A stretch of 64,000 nucleotides of DNA from an uncultured Lachnospiraceae bacterium (GCA_910578645.1 CAJTQI010000004.1:62001-126000); one strand, 5' to 3'. Counted from the first letter of the stretch, positions 34,565 to 43,952 are shown. A program made the numbers and translations. The notes: generated by a model not told the origin, from the sequence alone.

Positions 34565-35422
34565 TTAGTCATGCATCTGCTGCACATAAAGCGGCAAATC
34601 AAAGTCTTCGTCTTTGTGGGCCAAAAACAGCGTCCCTATATTTTGTCCTGCAAGAATCCGGTGGATGACTTTGATATCCGCACTGTTGGCGATTACCATG
34701 TCCACACCCATATTATTGGCGATTTTAGCGGCCTGGAGTTTGGTGTTCATACCGCCTGTCCCAGAGCTGCTTCCGGTGGAACTTTTCCCCATCTCCATCA
34801 GTTCATCCGTCAGTCTTTCTACAACTTCGATATACTTGGCCTCCGGATTTTGTCTGGGGTCGTCTGTGTAGAGTCCGTCGATATCCGACAAAAGCAAGAG
34901 CATGTCCGCACCGATTAAGGACGCCACAATCGCTGACAGGGTATCGTTGTCGCCGATTCCCAGTTCATAGGTAGCGATGGTATCGTTTTCGTTTACAATG
35001 GGCACCACGCCAAGCTTAAACAGTTCGGCAAAGGTGTTGCGCGCATTGAAACGGTTCAAGTTGTCGATAATGGTATTCTTGGTCATCAGTATCTGTGCCG
35101 CCACCTGATTATATTCCGCAAAAATCTTCTGGTAGGTCATCATCAGCCTCGCCTGTCCGATTGCCGCACAGGCTTGCTTGACTGCCGTGGGATTGTCTTC
35201 CCCGGTACTTTGCATCATGACCGCCTTTCTCCCTACGGCGACGGCTCCCGATGTGACAAGCACTACATCCTTGCCCCGGTTTCGCAGGTCGCACAATTCC
35301 CGCACAAGTACATCCAGTTTGGTATAGTCCAAATCTCCTGTCTGCGCATGCTGTAACGAGGAAGAGCCGATTTTCACTACGATTCTTTGTTTGTCTTTCA
35401 TGATTTCCCTGATGTCTGTCAT
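34565..35422 (-). CDS. proB: Glutamate 5-kinase (no PUA domain)
   Basis: First enzyme of proline synthesis. The 285-residue product covers the amino-acid kinase domain: IVVKIGSSSL at residue 14, VTSGAVAVGRKA, and NENDTIATYELGIGDNDTLSA near residue 145. It then has SSTGSSSGTGGMNTKLQAAKIA near residue 215. The C-terminal PUA domain found in the 367-residue E. coli enzyme is absent, as in several Clostridia. It begins 58 bases after the FAD-dehydrogenase stop. Confidence 0.94.
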   Translation of the reverse strand: MTDIREIMKDKQRIVVKIGSSSLQHAQTGDLDYTKLDVLVRELCDLRNRGKDVVLVTSGAVAVGRKAVMMQSTGEDNPTAVKQACAAIGQARLMMTYQKIFAEYNQVAAQILMTKNTIIDNLNRFNARNTFAELFKLGVVPIVNENDTIATYELGIGDNDTLSAIVASLIGADMLLLLSDIDGLYTDDPRQNPEAKYIEVVERLTDELMEMGKSSTGSSSGTGGMNTKLQAAKIANNMGVDMVIANSADIKVIHRILAGQNIGTLFLAHKDEDFDLPLYVQQMHD

Positions 35423-35480
35423 TGTTCTGTTCCTTTTTATTCACAAATTTGTATATTATATGTTTTATTATTTCACAGGA

Positions 35481-37094
35481 TTAGGGTGCAAATCTTGTCC
35501 TAATCTTTTCCGCAATCAGCATGCCGTCCATGGCGGCCGACGTGATTCCGCCTGCATATCCTGCTCCCTCGCCGCAAGGATACAATCCCTTTAGAGTGGA
35601 CTGCCCCGTCTCGTTCCGCAGGATTCTTACAGGTGAGGAGCTCCTGCTTTCGATACCGGACAGATAGGCGCCGCCGTCCGAGAAGCCATGCATGGTTCTG
35701 CCGATTAATTCAATCCCTTCTACAAGGGATTCATTCAATGCCGGAGGTAATATCTCGTGTACGGCGGCCATGCGGTATGCACCCTTTACCGCCGGGATAA
35801 AACCTGGATATTTCTCTTCTATCACGGATTCGCCCGGTTTTTCTCCGGTCACAGCCTGCCTGTACATGCCGTAGGTTTCCACAGGTACCGCGCCGGCGCC
35901 GATACGGTATGCCCGTTCTTCCAACTCTCTCTGGAAAGCAATGCCCGAAAGGGGAGATGGCGCTCCATAGTCCCTGGGGGTTACGGTGACTATCATTGCA
36001 CTGTTGCTGTTGTTCCCGTCCCGTCCGCTGTAACTCATGCCGTTTACCGCAAGTCGGCCCGGTTCAGAGGAAGCATTGACCACATAGCCGCCGGGACACA
36101 TGCAAAACGAATAGACCCCTCTGCCTGAGGAGCTCTGCGCCGTCACTTTATAATTTGCCGCCGGAAGGAGTGGATTGTCCACCTGTCCGTACTGCATCTT
36201 ATCTATCATTTTTCGCGGATGCTCTATGCGTAATCCCACTGCAAAGGACTTCGCTTCCATGGGCACGTGTTTTGCGTGCAGCATCTCGAAAGTATCCCGG
36301 GCGCTGTGCCCCACTGCCAGAACCGCCACACTGCATGGTATGTGCTCCTCACCGTTTACGGTTACGCCGGCCATACATCCGTCCTTTACGGACAGGTCTG
36401 TCACCTGGGCGCCGAATCTGATTTCCCCGCCCCATGCGATAATCTGCTGACGCAGATTTTGTACGACTTTGCACAGGATATCCGTGCCGATATGGGGCTT
36501 CGCCTCATACAAAATTTCTTCCGGTGCGCCTGCCTCCACGAAGATTCTTAATACCTCCCGGTTTCTGCTATACTTATCTTTCACCAAAGTATTCAGTTTG
36601 CCGTCGGAGAAAGTACCTGCGCCGCCTTCACCGAACTGTACGTTGGACGCAGGATTAAGCACGCCTTCCTGCCAGAACTTCTCCACGTCTGCCATCCGCT
36701 GTTCCACGGGTTTGCCGCGCTCTAAAATGAGTGGCCGGTAACCATGCCTGGACAAAAGGTAACCACACAATAACCCTGCCGGTCCGGTTCCGATGATAAT
36801 AGGTCTGGAGGCAAGGGTTTCGTTACCGGCCTGGGGAAAGATATAAGGTTTATCTGTTACAGCCTGTGCCTGTGCGCTCCTGCATTTGGCAAGTACCTTG
36901 TCCTCGGCCTCCACATGCACGTCTACGGAATAAATGACCGCAATGTCGGGTTTCTTACGGGCGTCGATGGATTTCTTGGAAATTTGCCATGACAGGATAC
37001 GCTCCGGTGGTATGCGAAGTATCTTGGCCGTACGGTACAATATATCCTCCCGCGTATGATTTAACGGGAGTTTAACCTGGTTTACACGTATCAT
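35481..37094 (-). CDS. NAD(P)/FAD-dependent dehydrogenase, uncharacterised (COG2509 type)
   Basis: A 537-residue flavoprotein whose substrate is unknown. Residues 1-90 form an extra N-terminal domain (MIRVNQVKLPLNHTREDI). The FAD-binding Rossmann motif IIGTGPAGLLCGYLLSRHG follows near residue 100, then NVQFGEGGAGTFSDGKLNT near residue 155, and a GEGAGYAGGITSAAMDG motif at the C-terminus. The family is widespread in anaerobes and is not a glutamate synthase or thioredoxin reductase type. It is divergent from the DUF2971 gene. Confidence 0.87.
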   Translation of the reverse strand: MIRVNQVKLPLNHTREDILYRTAKILRIPPERILSWQISKKSIDARKKPDIAVIYSVDVHVEAEDKVLAKCRSAQAQAVTDKPYIFPQAGNETLASRPIIIGTGPAGLLCGYLLSRHGYRPLILERGKPVEQRMADVEKFWQEGVLNPASNVQFGEGGAGTFSDGKLNTLVKDKYSRNREVLRIFVEAGAPEEILYEAKPHIGTDILCKVVQNLRQQIIAWGGEIRFGAQVTDLSVKDGCMAGVTVNGEEHIPCSVAVLAVGHSARDTFEMLHAKHVPMEAKSFAVGLRIEHPRKMIDKMQYGQVDNPLLPAANYKVTAQSSSGRGVYSFCMCPGGYVVNASSEPGRLAVNGMSYSGRDGNNSNSAMIVTVTPRDYGAPSPLSGIAFQRELEERAYRIGAGAVPVETYGMYRQAVTGEKPGESVIEEKYPGFIPAVKGAYRMAAVHEILPPALNESLVEGIELIGRTMHGFSDGGAYLSGIESRSSSPVRILRNETGQSTLKGLYPCGEGAGYAGGITSAAMDGMLIAEKIRTRFAP

Positions 37095-37139
37095 TTGCTC
37101 TATAACCTTTTGTTGTATTTTTATTGATATTTAAAGAAA

Positions 37140-37168
37140 ATTATACTTTAAAACATTCATGAAAACAA
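37140..37168 (-). promoter_or_regulatory. sigma-A promoter for the FAD-dehydrogenase gene
   Basis: TTGTTT (37168-37163) and TATAAT (37145-37140) on the minus strand with a 17-base spacer. The start near 37133 gives a leader of about 40 bases and probably feeds proB and the genes after it. Confidence 0.68.
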
Positions 37169-37221
37169 GAGAAAAAGGGAATAAGAATATCTATAAAAGC
37201 TTTTTATGTTATAAATAAAAT

Positions 37222-37229
37222 GCTATAAT
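37222..37229 (+). promoter_or_regulatory. Extended -10 box for the DUF2971 gene
   Basis: TG at 37221-37222 followed by one base and TATAAT at 37224-37229 gives the TGnTATAAT form. There is no convincing -35. Transcription from here would pass through the hairpin at 37294-37315 before the ribosome site. Confidence 0.55.
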
Positions 37230-37293
37230 ATGGACATAGATAAGACGAATCCGGTTTTATATCCTATCCAGGAACCTCTTTTGAAAATGGTGT

Positions 37294-37315
37294 GCCTGCG
37301 CCCAAGTTCGCAGGC
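37294..37315 (+). other. Leader hairpin before the DUF2971 gene
   Basis: A perfect 7-base stem (GCCTGCG and complement) around an 8-base loop ends 12 bases before the AGAAAGG ribosome site at 37325-37331. It has no following T-tract, so it is not a terminator. Confidence 0.5.
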
Positions 37316-37337
37316 CAGGCAGGAAGAAAGGACTTGT

Positions 37338-38159
37338 ATGCTCTATCATTACACAGATTTTGCTGCATTCGACGGAATCATCCGATGTGCGGAACTGAGG
37401 TTGAACAATATACTGAATATGAACGATGCTTCCGAGATGACACTGTTTATGAATGGCATCTGCAAAGCCGTCATCAATAAACTTCGCCCGGAATGTGATA
37501 GCGACAAGCTTTTGGAGGCACGGAATTTTTTTATCAAAGAGATGGAGCAGGAATTTAATTATTCTGCCTATGCGGCATGTTTCTCCAGATACCGGGACGA
37601 TGCGTCGCAGTGGGAACGATACGGACACTTAGGACAGGGAGTGTGCATTTCTTTTCATGAAGCGCTTATGAAGAAAATGGTGGGCGGTGTAGTTTCTCTC
37701 CAGGAGGTTTACTATCAGGAAGATATGCGGGGACACCACCTTGTGGATGATTTTTACCGGGTGATTAAGGACACGGAGTCTCTTTCTATGGAGATACCCA
37801 AGCTGCGGAGTCTAATGAGTGACGCATGGGTAGAGTCAGCCGCTTTCAAGCATCCCTCTTTTGCAAACGAAAAGGAATTTCGACTGGTGGTATCGCCTTT
37901 TGTCTCCAACGACTTTGCGGTGGAACCCAAATACCATGTGGCCAAAGGAAGAATCAAGAAGTACTATCCGCTGGATTTAAACAGGATGTGCGGCAAGCTT
38001 GGGATGCATCTGTCCGACCTTGTGGGCGAGATAATCATAGGCCCTACATCATCCCAGTCATTGCCCGTTTTGCAGGATTATCTCACGGACTGCGGGTTGA
38101 ATATCCTGAAAGATAAAATCAGTATGTCGGATTGTCCGCTGCGCAAGCCTACATCATAA
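37338..38159 (+). CDS. DUF2971 domain-containing protein
   Basis: A 273-residue protein of unknown function, often found near defence or mobile genes in other bacteria. The family features are MLYHYTDFAAFDGII at the start, LNNILNMNDASEM near residue 30, CFSRYRDDASQWERYG near residue 85, and EKEFRLVVS near residue 180. Start 37338 is chosen because AGAAAGGACTT precedes it and an extended -10 box overlaps the upstream ATG at 37230, which would leave no leader. It is one of two plus-strand genes and lies between a divergent dehydrogenase and a convergent lipoprotein gene. Confidence 0.85.
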   Translation: MLYHYTDFAAFDGIIRCAELRLNNILNMNDASEMTLFMNGICKAVINKLRPECDSDKLLEARNFFIKEMEQEFNYSAYAACFSRYRDDASQWERYGHLGQGVCISFHEALMKKMVGGVVSLQEVYYQEDMRGHHLVDDFYRVIKDTESLSMEIPKLRSLMSDAWVESAAFKHPSFANEKEFRLVVSPFVSNDFAVEPKYHVAKGRIKKYYPLDLNRMCGKLGMHLSDLVGEIIIGPTSSQSLPVLQDYLTDCGLNILKDKISMSDCPLRKPTS

Positions 38160-38227
38160 GGCAGGGTTTTCCTGTAATGATACGATAAATGGAAATTCCT
38201 CTCCGTCTACAGAATATACAAAGAAAA

Positions 38228-38258
38228 AACGCCGCAGGCGGATATGTCCTGCGGCGTT
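38228..38258. terminator. Bidirectional terminator between DUF2971 and a lipoprotein gene
   Basis: A perfect 11-base stem (AACGCCGCAGG and complement) with a nine-base loop. It is followed by ACTTTTT on the plus strand and TTTT on the minus strand, and lies 70 bases from one stop and 17 from the other. It suits both converging genes. Confidence 0.85.
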
Positions 38259-38275
38259 ACTTTTTATGCTATCCG

Positions 38276-39019
38276 CTATTTTACTGTCAGGGAAGTAATA
38301 TGCGGGTTCACTCCTTCATACCAGTACAGGAATCCTTCCATATCAATCGTATCGCCGATTTGAAGTCCCTTTACTGCGGCATATACATCCGTCGTATTGT
38401 CGCACAGATAAGACTCAACGGTGAAGGTGTATGTATTACCGTCAAGAGAGACGTTGAAGTACAGGTCGTCTCCATCCTGTCCGGAGCCGTCCCAGTTATA
38501 GAGGAAAGCAACATCGTTTCCGCTCTCATCCTGTCCCGCAGCCTCCACGGTCAAACCTTTAAAAGAGACGAATTTATTTTGATGGTTAATCAGCTCGTCC
38601 GAGGCGAGAAGGGAGGTAACATCTTCTGCTTCTGCAACAAAATTGCCCTCACCGATTTCAAATGTTGCATCGGTAATCTCGATTTCACCCGACCACTCAG
38701 ACTTGTAACCTGTCACTTTAATCTTGGTGCCTGGTGTCAGCTTGTCGTAATCTTCCTCGGAACATGCCATATTATAAAGGAAGTACGCACCGTCTTTATC
38801 CTGGGCATATACAGTGGCCTGATTTTCCCACCAGGACTGTTTCGCCTGTACGTAAGCTTCGATGACAACTTCTGAATTGAGTTCCGCCGCCATATACTCT
38901 TCATAAGTCATGACGCCTTCGGATTTTACATCGGCTCCGTCATCCCCACCTTTTGAACCGCATCCCGCACATGCGAATGCCAGTGCGAGAACCAACAGTG
39001 ATGATATTAATTTTTTCAT
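38276..39019 (-). CDS. Lipoprotein, OB-fold-like, uncharacterised
   Basis: A lipid-anchored 247-residue protein. The signal LISSLLVLALAFACAGC has the lipobox CAGC near residue 20, followed by a Gly/Asp linker. The body resembles two OB-like modules, each with a strand pair of the type VIEAYVQAK...VYAQDKDGAYFLYNM...GTKIKVTGYKSEW and the second half KFVSFKGLTVEAAGQ...GDTIDMEGFLYWYEG. Domain assignment is a judgement from pattern, and the ligand is unknown. AGAGGAGAAG precedes the ATG. The gene has its own promoter and is not clearly part of the ABC operon. Confidence 0.78.
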   Translation of the reverse strand: MKKLISSLLVLALAFACAGCGSKGGDDGADVKSEGVMTYEEYMAAELNSEVVIEAYVQAKQSWWENQATVYAQDKDGAYFLYNMACSEEDYDKLTPGTKIKVTGYKSEWSGEIEITDATFEIGEGNFVAEAEDVTSLLASDELINHQNKFVSFKGLTVEAAGQDESGNDVAFLYNWDGSGQDGDDLYFNVSLDGNTYTFTVESYLCDNTTDVYAAVKGLQIGDTIDMEGFLYWYEGVNPHITSLTVK

Positions 39020-39125
39020 TTCTTCTCCTCTTCTCTTTCACACTCATTGTATGCTCTGTTACCTGCTGCAACAGTCTGTACGGCTGCCGTTTATGCCACA
39101 GCCTATGCTGTTTGCAACCACACTA

Positions 39126-39153
39126 AGTATACATGAATTTTTCAATAAATCAA
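39126..39153 (-). promoter_or_regulatory. sigma-A promoter for the OB-like lipoprotein gene
   Basis: TTGATT (39153-39148) and TATACT (39131-39126) on the minus strand with a 16-base spacer and a TG just before the -10. It lies directly after the substrate-binding protein stop and gives a leader of about 100 bases. Confidence 0.6.
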
Positions 39154-39175
39154 TAGGATTTTTCCATTTTCTTAC

Positions 39176-40798
39176 TCAAGACCGACTTTGGCGGTTCCTG
39201 GATTTTGACCACACAGCATACACAATAATGCCCACCCATGCTGCCGCTAACGACCATAACAGGAGCAAAGCCGTAGGCGGCAGCTTCCCTAATTCCTGGC
39301 GTTGTGAACCAACGCGCATATTTTGTATGCCGATTTGGTCAAGACGGTAGAGAGAAGAAATATCACCGTATAACCCCTCCACGTATGCTGCGTCAACTTG
39401 CTGTCCTCTCTTCACAGACTTTACGGTGTTCTCAATCAACTGCCCCGCCGCATCCCGTAAAGATGCGGAACCTACAAACACCGGCGTGACAAAAGTATTG
39501 TCTATATTCTTAAGCAGCAGTTTGGCAGCCTGAATCTTGACGTCATAATACAATGCATTGTCTTCACCGCACCGGGATAAATAATCCTTGTATTCGTCCG
39601 ACTCCTGTGCCTTTATGGTCACAGGCACGTACCCTTCCGTCTGCGCATAGGCAGTCTGCACCTCGTTGCTCAGAAGATATTGGGCAAACAACCATGACGC
39701 CATAACTTCCTGCGGCTCTTCTTTATTGAAAATACAGACAGAAGGCCCCTGGGAAATCATCTGCGGATTCGCCGGCTCAAACTGTGGAACGGCCATAACG
39801 CTTGTCTCGAACCTGGCCAGTTTATCTTCACTGATATCCGAAAGCGGAGCGTCTGTTCCCATCCAGGTTGCGCCCGCCGTGGAATCTATGGCAAACAGAC
39901 ATTGCCCTGCGTTGAGAAAATTGGCAGGATAGCTTGAAATCTTGAAGGTGGAGAAAGCACCGCTTTTTGCATGCGCCGCAATGTCTGAAAGAAGTTCCTT
40001 TGTCGTGTCATTAAAAAGCAGTATTTCACCTTCTTCTGAAGAATAACCTGCATGCTTTTGCCTGAGCATCTGAATCATCATATTGTCGGTGGATTTATAG
40101 ATGAACGGAATCATTACTTTCTGTCCGTTAAGCTTAAAATTGCCGTCCTCGTCCTTCTCCATGGCGGCCTCCGAAACTTCCCATATGAAATCCCACGTGA
40201 GGGTGTCGGGCAGCGCATAACCTAATTTTTCCACGTATGTCTTATTGATATAGCACGCTTCCGTGGAGCGCATATACGGTAGCGCATAGTGATGTCCGTC
40301 TATGGTACATTCATCCAAAAACTGCGGGATAATCTCCTCCATCCTGGGGGAATCAAATTTCATCTCGCTGCCACCAAGGCCGAACTTTGCGTCTGCGGAC
40401 AGTTCATCCAAAGGCACCACCAGATTTGTCCCTGTAAGATAAGTAGCGATATGGTCAGGATAAGTGATGCAGACGTTGGGTGTCGTGGCTGTGGCGATAT
40501 TGGTAATCACGTCATTATAAATTTTGCCATAGTCTGTGTACAGGCGAAGATTCACCGTGATATTGGGATACAGTCTTTGGAAGTCTTCGATTGCTTTCTC
40601 ATAGATAGCCGTCTGTGTCTTATTCGTGTCATTCTTTGCCCAGAATGTGATTTCATATTCCCTGGAAGTATCGAAAAATTCCGGTATCTGAAAAGCTTCC
40701 AGTCCTTCCCTGCCATGACATCCGTTTAGTACGGACAGGCATACAAGCATAAGCGCGGTAACAACCGCATATTTTTTTATCAAACAGAGTCGTTGCAT
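39176..40798 (-). CDS. Carbohydrate ABC transporter substrate-binding protein, lipid-anchored, with C-terminal TM
   Basis: A 540-residue extracellular binding protein of the UgpB/MalE superfamily, last gene of a four-gene ABC transporter. The signal ends in lipobox LNGC near residue 27 and the mature protein starts YEITFWAKNDTNKTQTA. The substrate is unknown. The last 40 residues contain a clear hydrophobic helix LLLLWSLAAAWVGIIVYAVW then SKSRNRQSRS, so it may be anchored at both ends. The start at 40798 is favoured by GGGGATGAAA upstream. Sugar is the likely ligand class from the permeases. Confidence 0.85.
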   Translation of the reverse strand: MQRLCLIKKYAVVTALMLVCLSVLNGCHGREGLEAFQIPEFFDTSREYEITFWAKNDTNKTQTAIYEKAIEDFQRLYPNITVNLRLYTDYGKIYNDVITNIATATTPNVCITYPDHIATYLTGTNLVVPLDELSADAKFGLGGSEMKFDSPRMEEIIPQFLDECTIDGHHYALPYMRSTEACYINKTYVEKLGYALPDTLTWDFIWEVSEAAMEKDEDGNFKLNGQKVMIPFIYKSTDNMMIQMLRQKHAGYSSEEGEILLFNDTTKELLSDIAAHAKSGAFSTFKISSYPANFLNAGQCLFAIDSTAGATWMGTDAPLSDISEDKLARFETSVMAVPQFEPANPQMISQGPSVCIFNKEEPQEVMASWLFAQYLLSNEVQTAYAQTEGYVPVTIKAQESDEYKDYLSRCGEDNALYYDVKIQAAKLLLKNIDNTFVTPVFVGSASLRDAAGQLIENTVKSVKRGQQVDAAYVEGLYGDISSLYRLDQIGIQNMRVGSQRQELGKLPPTALLLLWSLAAAWVGIIVYAVWSKSRNRQSRS

Positions 40799-40861
40799 TT
40801 TCATCCCCATGTCTTTCTATCACTTGTTGCGCATTGCTAAACCTATATTACGGATGTGGAC

Positions 40862-41728
40862 TTACCCTTTCGTTCCGCCCTTTGACACACCTTCCATCAC
40901 TTTTTTGCGGAAAATAAGGAACAGGGCTATCAACGGAATGGAAATCACCACCACTGCCGCCATCATCGCCGGAATGTTTTCCCGGCCAAAACCGTTTTCC
41001 CTGATTTCCTGAATACCGTTGGAGACAAGAAAATAATCGGCATCATCGGTGATAAGCCTGGGCCATACATAGGAATTCCAACATTCAATTATCTTTAAAA
41101 TCGTGATGGTGATGAGCGTCGGTTTTGAGAGCGGCACCAACACTTTAACCAGGTACTTTAAATCAGACGTGCCGTCCACTTTTGCCGCATAATAGAGGCT
41201 GTCGGGAATCTGTTCAAAATTTTCTTTTAACAGGTAAATATAGAAGACGGATGTGACGGAAGGCAGGATAAGCCCTGTAAATGTATTACGCATGTCCAAG
41301 TTTGTGACGGTCATAAAATTCGTGATAACGACCAGTTCATTGGGAATCATCATCAGGGATAAGAACAGGATAAACGCCGCGTTCTTGCCGAAAAACTCAA
41401 GCCTGGCAAACGCAAACGCCGCCAGGGTAATGACAAAAAGCATGAGCATGGTAGTAACCAATGTGAAAACCAACGTATTGATAAGATACCTGCCAAGAGG
41501 CACAGCGGTGAATGCATCCACATAGTTTTCCATGGTGGGAGAAAGCGTAAAAAACCTGGGAATATATTCCGAGCTGTACGCCCCATAGCTTTTCACGGAT
41601 GTCAGCATCATCCAGTAGAAAGGAAACAGTACAATGAGTCCCCACAGAGACAAAAAAACATAGGTTACGGTGCGCACTATTATTGTCCGGGTTTTGTTTG
41701 TTTTCTCGATTTGGTTCAATTTTTCCAT
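40862..41728 (-). CDS. Carbohydrate ABC transporter permease (MalG/UgpE type)
   Basis: Inner-membrane permease of 288 residues with about six TM segments. The EAA-type loop for ATPase docking is YAAKVDGTSDLKYLVKVLVPLSKPTLITI, near residue 180. The N-terminus (EKTNKTRTIIVRTVTYVFLSLWGLIVLFPF) is typical of the MalG family. GGAAGGTTGAG precedes the ATG. It follows the other permease by 36 bases and precedes the binding protein by 64. Confidence 0.92.
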   Translation of the reverse strand: MEKLNQIEKTNKTRTIIVRTVTYVFLSLWGLIVLFPFYWMMLTSVKSYGAYSSEYIPRFFTLSPTMENYVDAFTAVPLGRYLINTLVFTLVTTMLMLFVITLAAFAFARLEFFGKNAAFILFLSLMMIPNELVVITNFMTVTNLDMRNTFTGLILPSVTSVFYIYLLKENFEQIPDSLYYAAKVDGTSDLKYLVKVLVPLSKPTLITITILKIIECWNSYVWPRLITDDADYFLVSNGIQEIRENGFGRENIPAMMAAVVVISIPLIALFLIFRKKVMEGVSKGGTKG

Positions 41729-41763
41729 CTCAACCTTCCGTTTCTAAACCATATATGGCAAAA

Positions 41764-42669
41764 CTAATCATACACTTTCTTCTTACTGAACAACAAATTG
41801 ATGCAGGTAATTGTAAGCACAATGGCGAACAACAGGATGGCCGCCGCAGAGGCATAGGAAGGATAACCCCCGCTGTCCCCGTAGAGCATGTCGTACACAT
41901 AACCTACAATGGTGTTCATTCCCGCCGCATTTAAATCTGTTCCAAACAAGGCCACCACATCGCTGTATGCTTTGAATGCCCCGATAAATCCGGTAATTAT
42001 GAGATAAAAGACCATGGGCGATATCATAGGGAGCGTAATTCTCATAAAAGTCCTGAATTTGGATGTGCCGTCCACTTTCGCAGCATTGTAATACTCTTTG
42101 TTGACATTGGATAAGGCGCCGGTCAGGATAAGTATCTTAAAGGGCATCACTACCCATATCGTATAGAAGCACAGGACAAACATCTTCGCCCAATAAGGGC
42201 CGTCGATGAAATCTACGCTCTCTCCCCCAAACCACATGATAAGCAGGTTAACCAACCCATCGGAATAGGCGCTCTTCTTAAACAGAATCATAAAGACCAA
42301 TCCCACCGCCAGAGTGTTTGTCACATAGGGCAGGAAAAAAACTGTCCTGAAAAATTCCCTGAACGGGCCGATGGAATGCAGCCCCACGGAAATAAGGAGG
42401 GCGATTACCGTGGATAGCGGAACGGTGATGACCACCAGGATAAACGTATTTTTTAACGCCTGCAGGAAATATGGGTCATGCAGGACATATGAATAGTTGT
42501 ATGAACCCACGCCGAAATATGTCTGGGATGCTGCGTTATACCCTTCTTCAAAAGAATAGACAAAAACATCAATCAATGGATACACCATAAAAACACCCAG
42601 GAAAAGAATTGCCGGCAAAAGATAAAGCCATCCTTTCAGGCTGTATACAGCCAATTTATTCTTTATCAT
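41764..42669 (-). CDS. Carbohydrate ABC transporter permease (MalF/UgpA type)
   Basis: A 301-residue permease with about six TM segments. It opens with LKGWLYLLPAILFLGVFMVYPLIDVFVYSF, the MalF/UgpA family opening, and has the docking loop YYNAAKVDGTSKFRTFMRITLPMISPM near residue 195. GGGGGGG precedes the ATG. It lies 39 bases after the ATPase gene, in the order ATPase, permease, permease, binding protein. Confidence 0.92.
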   Translation of the reverse strand: MIKNKLAVYSLKGWLYLLPAILFLGVFMVYPLIDVFVYSFEEGYNAASQTYFGVGSYNYSYVLHDPYFLQALKNTFILVVITVPLSTVIALLISVGLHSIGPFREFFRTVFFLPYVTNTLAVGLVFMILFKKSAYSDGLVNLLIMWFGGESVDFIDGPYWAKMFVLCFYTIWVVMPFKILILTGALSNVNKEYYNAAKVDGTSKFRTFMRITLPMISPMVFYLIITGFIGAFKAYSDVVALFGTDLNAAGMNTIVGYVYDMLYGDSGGYPSYASAAAILLFAIVLTITCINLLFSKKKVYD

Positions 42670-42708
42670 CGTATTTCCCCCCCCATTTTGACATAAAGTA
42701 AGCTATCG

Positions 42709-43848
42709 TCAGGATAATCTTCCGGAGCTGCCGCCTTCCCTGCTAAGACAAAATTCAGTGTTCTTATCAAACAGGAATACTTTATGGGGGACTAAGTTGA
42801 ACCGGACTAATATGTCCCCGCCGTTATGTCCTGCCCCCATATCCACTCTGTTCTCTGTGCCGATAAGCGCACGCACCGTAGTGTTCAAAGAAGCCGTGTG
42901 GGATGAGACGATGCTGATATCTCTCCCCATTACTTCCACACCTTTTAGTTTACACCCCAAGGAGCCTTTTTCATCAAGTATAAAACCTTCCGGCCGGATA
43001 CCCGCATAGACTTCTGCATCCGGGCAGCCCACCGCGTCCATGACATCTTCTTGGCCTATATAGAGCCGTCCGTTTTTTACCTGTCCGTTGAAGACATTGA
43101 CAGGAGGCGTTCCAAGAAACTTGGCTACAAAAAGATTAACCGGATTGTCGTACACTTCCTGGGGCTTGCCGATTTGTTGTACGATACCATCCTTCATAAC
43201 TATAATCATGTCCGAAATACTCATCGCCTCTTCCTGGTCGTGGGTAACAAAAATCGTGGTAATCTTCGTCTCTTTTTGGATTCTCTTAATTTCCTCTCTA
43301 GTCTGCAGCCGCAGGCGGGCATCCAGATTGGAAAGCGGTTCGTCAAGAAGAAGTACTTTTGGCATTTTCACTAGCGCACGGGCAATTGCCACGCGCTGCT
43401 GTTGTCCGCCGGACAACTCCTTTGGCTTGCGCTCCATCAATTCACTGATTTGAACAAGCCTTGCCGCTTCATTCGTTCTCTCAAGCATTTGTGTCTTGGA
43501 AAGTTTGTCCTTCCCTTTCAGATTTTGTAACGGGAATAAAATATTCTGGCGCACGGTCAGATGAGGATACAGCGCATAGTTCTGGAATACGAGACCGATT
43601 CCTCTGTGTTCCGGCGCAAGCCCGGTGACGTCCTCTTCCCCAAAAAAAATTTTGCCTTCTGTCGGTTTTATAAGGCCGCTGATTAAATTGAGTGTCGTAC
43701 TTTTACCACACCCGGAAGGCCCGAGCAAACCGATTAACTTGCCGTCCGGAATCTCGAAATTAAAATTGTTCACAGCAGTTACATCCTGACGGTTTTTCCT
43801 GTCACGGCTTGGAAATTTTTTTGTCAGGTTTTGCAATACCACTTTCAT
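42709..43848 (-). CDS. Sugar ABC transporter ATP-binding protein (MsmK/UgpC type)
   Basis: The energising subunit, 379 residues. Walker A GPSGCGKST near residue 45, signature LSGGQQQRVAIARAL near residue 150, Walker B LLLDEPLSNLDARLR, switch His in VTHDQEEA. The C-terminal MalK-type OB domain (VNVFNGQVKNGRLYI to EFCLSREG) fits the msmK class. The start is uncertain: ATGs at 43848 and 43860 flank an AAAGG. I chose 43848 because the family begins MKVVLQNLTK-like. The longer ATG at 43896 overlaps the upstream hairpin region. Confidence 0.92.
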   Translation of the reverse strand: MKVVLQNLTKKFPSRDRKNRQDVTAVNNFNFEIPDGKLIGLLGPSGCGKSTTLNLISGLIKPTEGKIFFGEEDVTGLAPEHRGIGLVFQNYALYPHLTVRQNILFPLQNLKGKDKLSKTQMLERTNEAARLVQISELMERKPKELSGGQQQRVAIARALVKMPKVLLLDEPLSNLDARLRLQTREEIKRIQKETKITTIFVTHDQEEAMSISDMIIVMKDGIVQQIGKPQEVYDNPVNLFVAKFLGTPPVNVFNGQVKNGRLYIGQEDVMDAVGCPDAEVYAGIRPEGFILDEKGSLGCKLKGVEVMGRDISIVSSHTASLNTTVRALIGTENRVDMGAGHNGGDILVRFNLVPHKVFLFDKNTEFCLSREGGSSGRLS

Positions 43849-43903
43849 TCTAGTAACCATACCTTTCTCTTGACTTGGCATGAAAGCCGCGGACAAAATA
43901 AAA

Positions 43904-43925
43904 AAGTTGGCCCGGCGGCCAACTT
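43904..43925 (-). terminator. Terminator-like hairpin 56 bases before the sugar ABC operon
   Basis: Stem AAGTTGGCC/GGCCAACTT (9 pairs, four-base loop) followed on the minus strand by TTTTATTTTG. It lies upstream of the ATPase start, where it could end readthrough from the chemoreceptor gene or act as an attenuator. The GTTGGC arm can also pair with an upstream GCCAAC at 43952-43957. Confidence 0.65.
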
Positions 43926-43927
43926 TG

Positions 43928-43952
43928 CAAGAATTTGCTCCACAAATTCTTG
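43928..43952 (-). other. Perfect 10-base stem-loop next to the terminator
   Basis: CAAGAATTTG and its complement around a 5-base loop, immediately upstream (minus strand) of the terminator hairpin. With GCCAAC/GTTGGC pairing around it, this could form an antiterminator that excludes the terminator. Confidence 0.5.
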
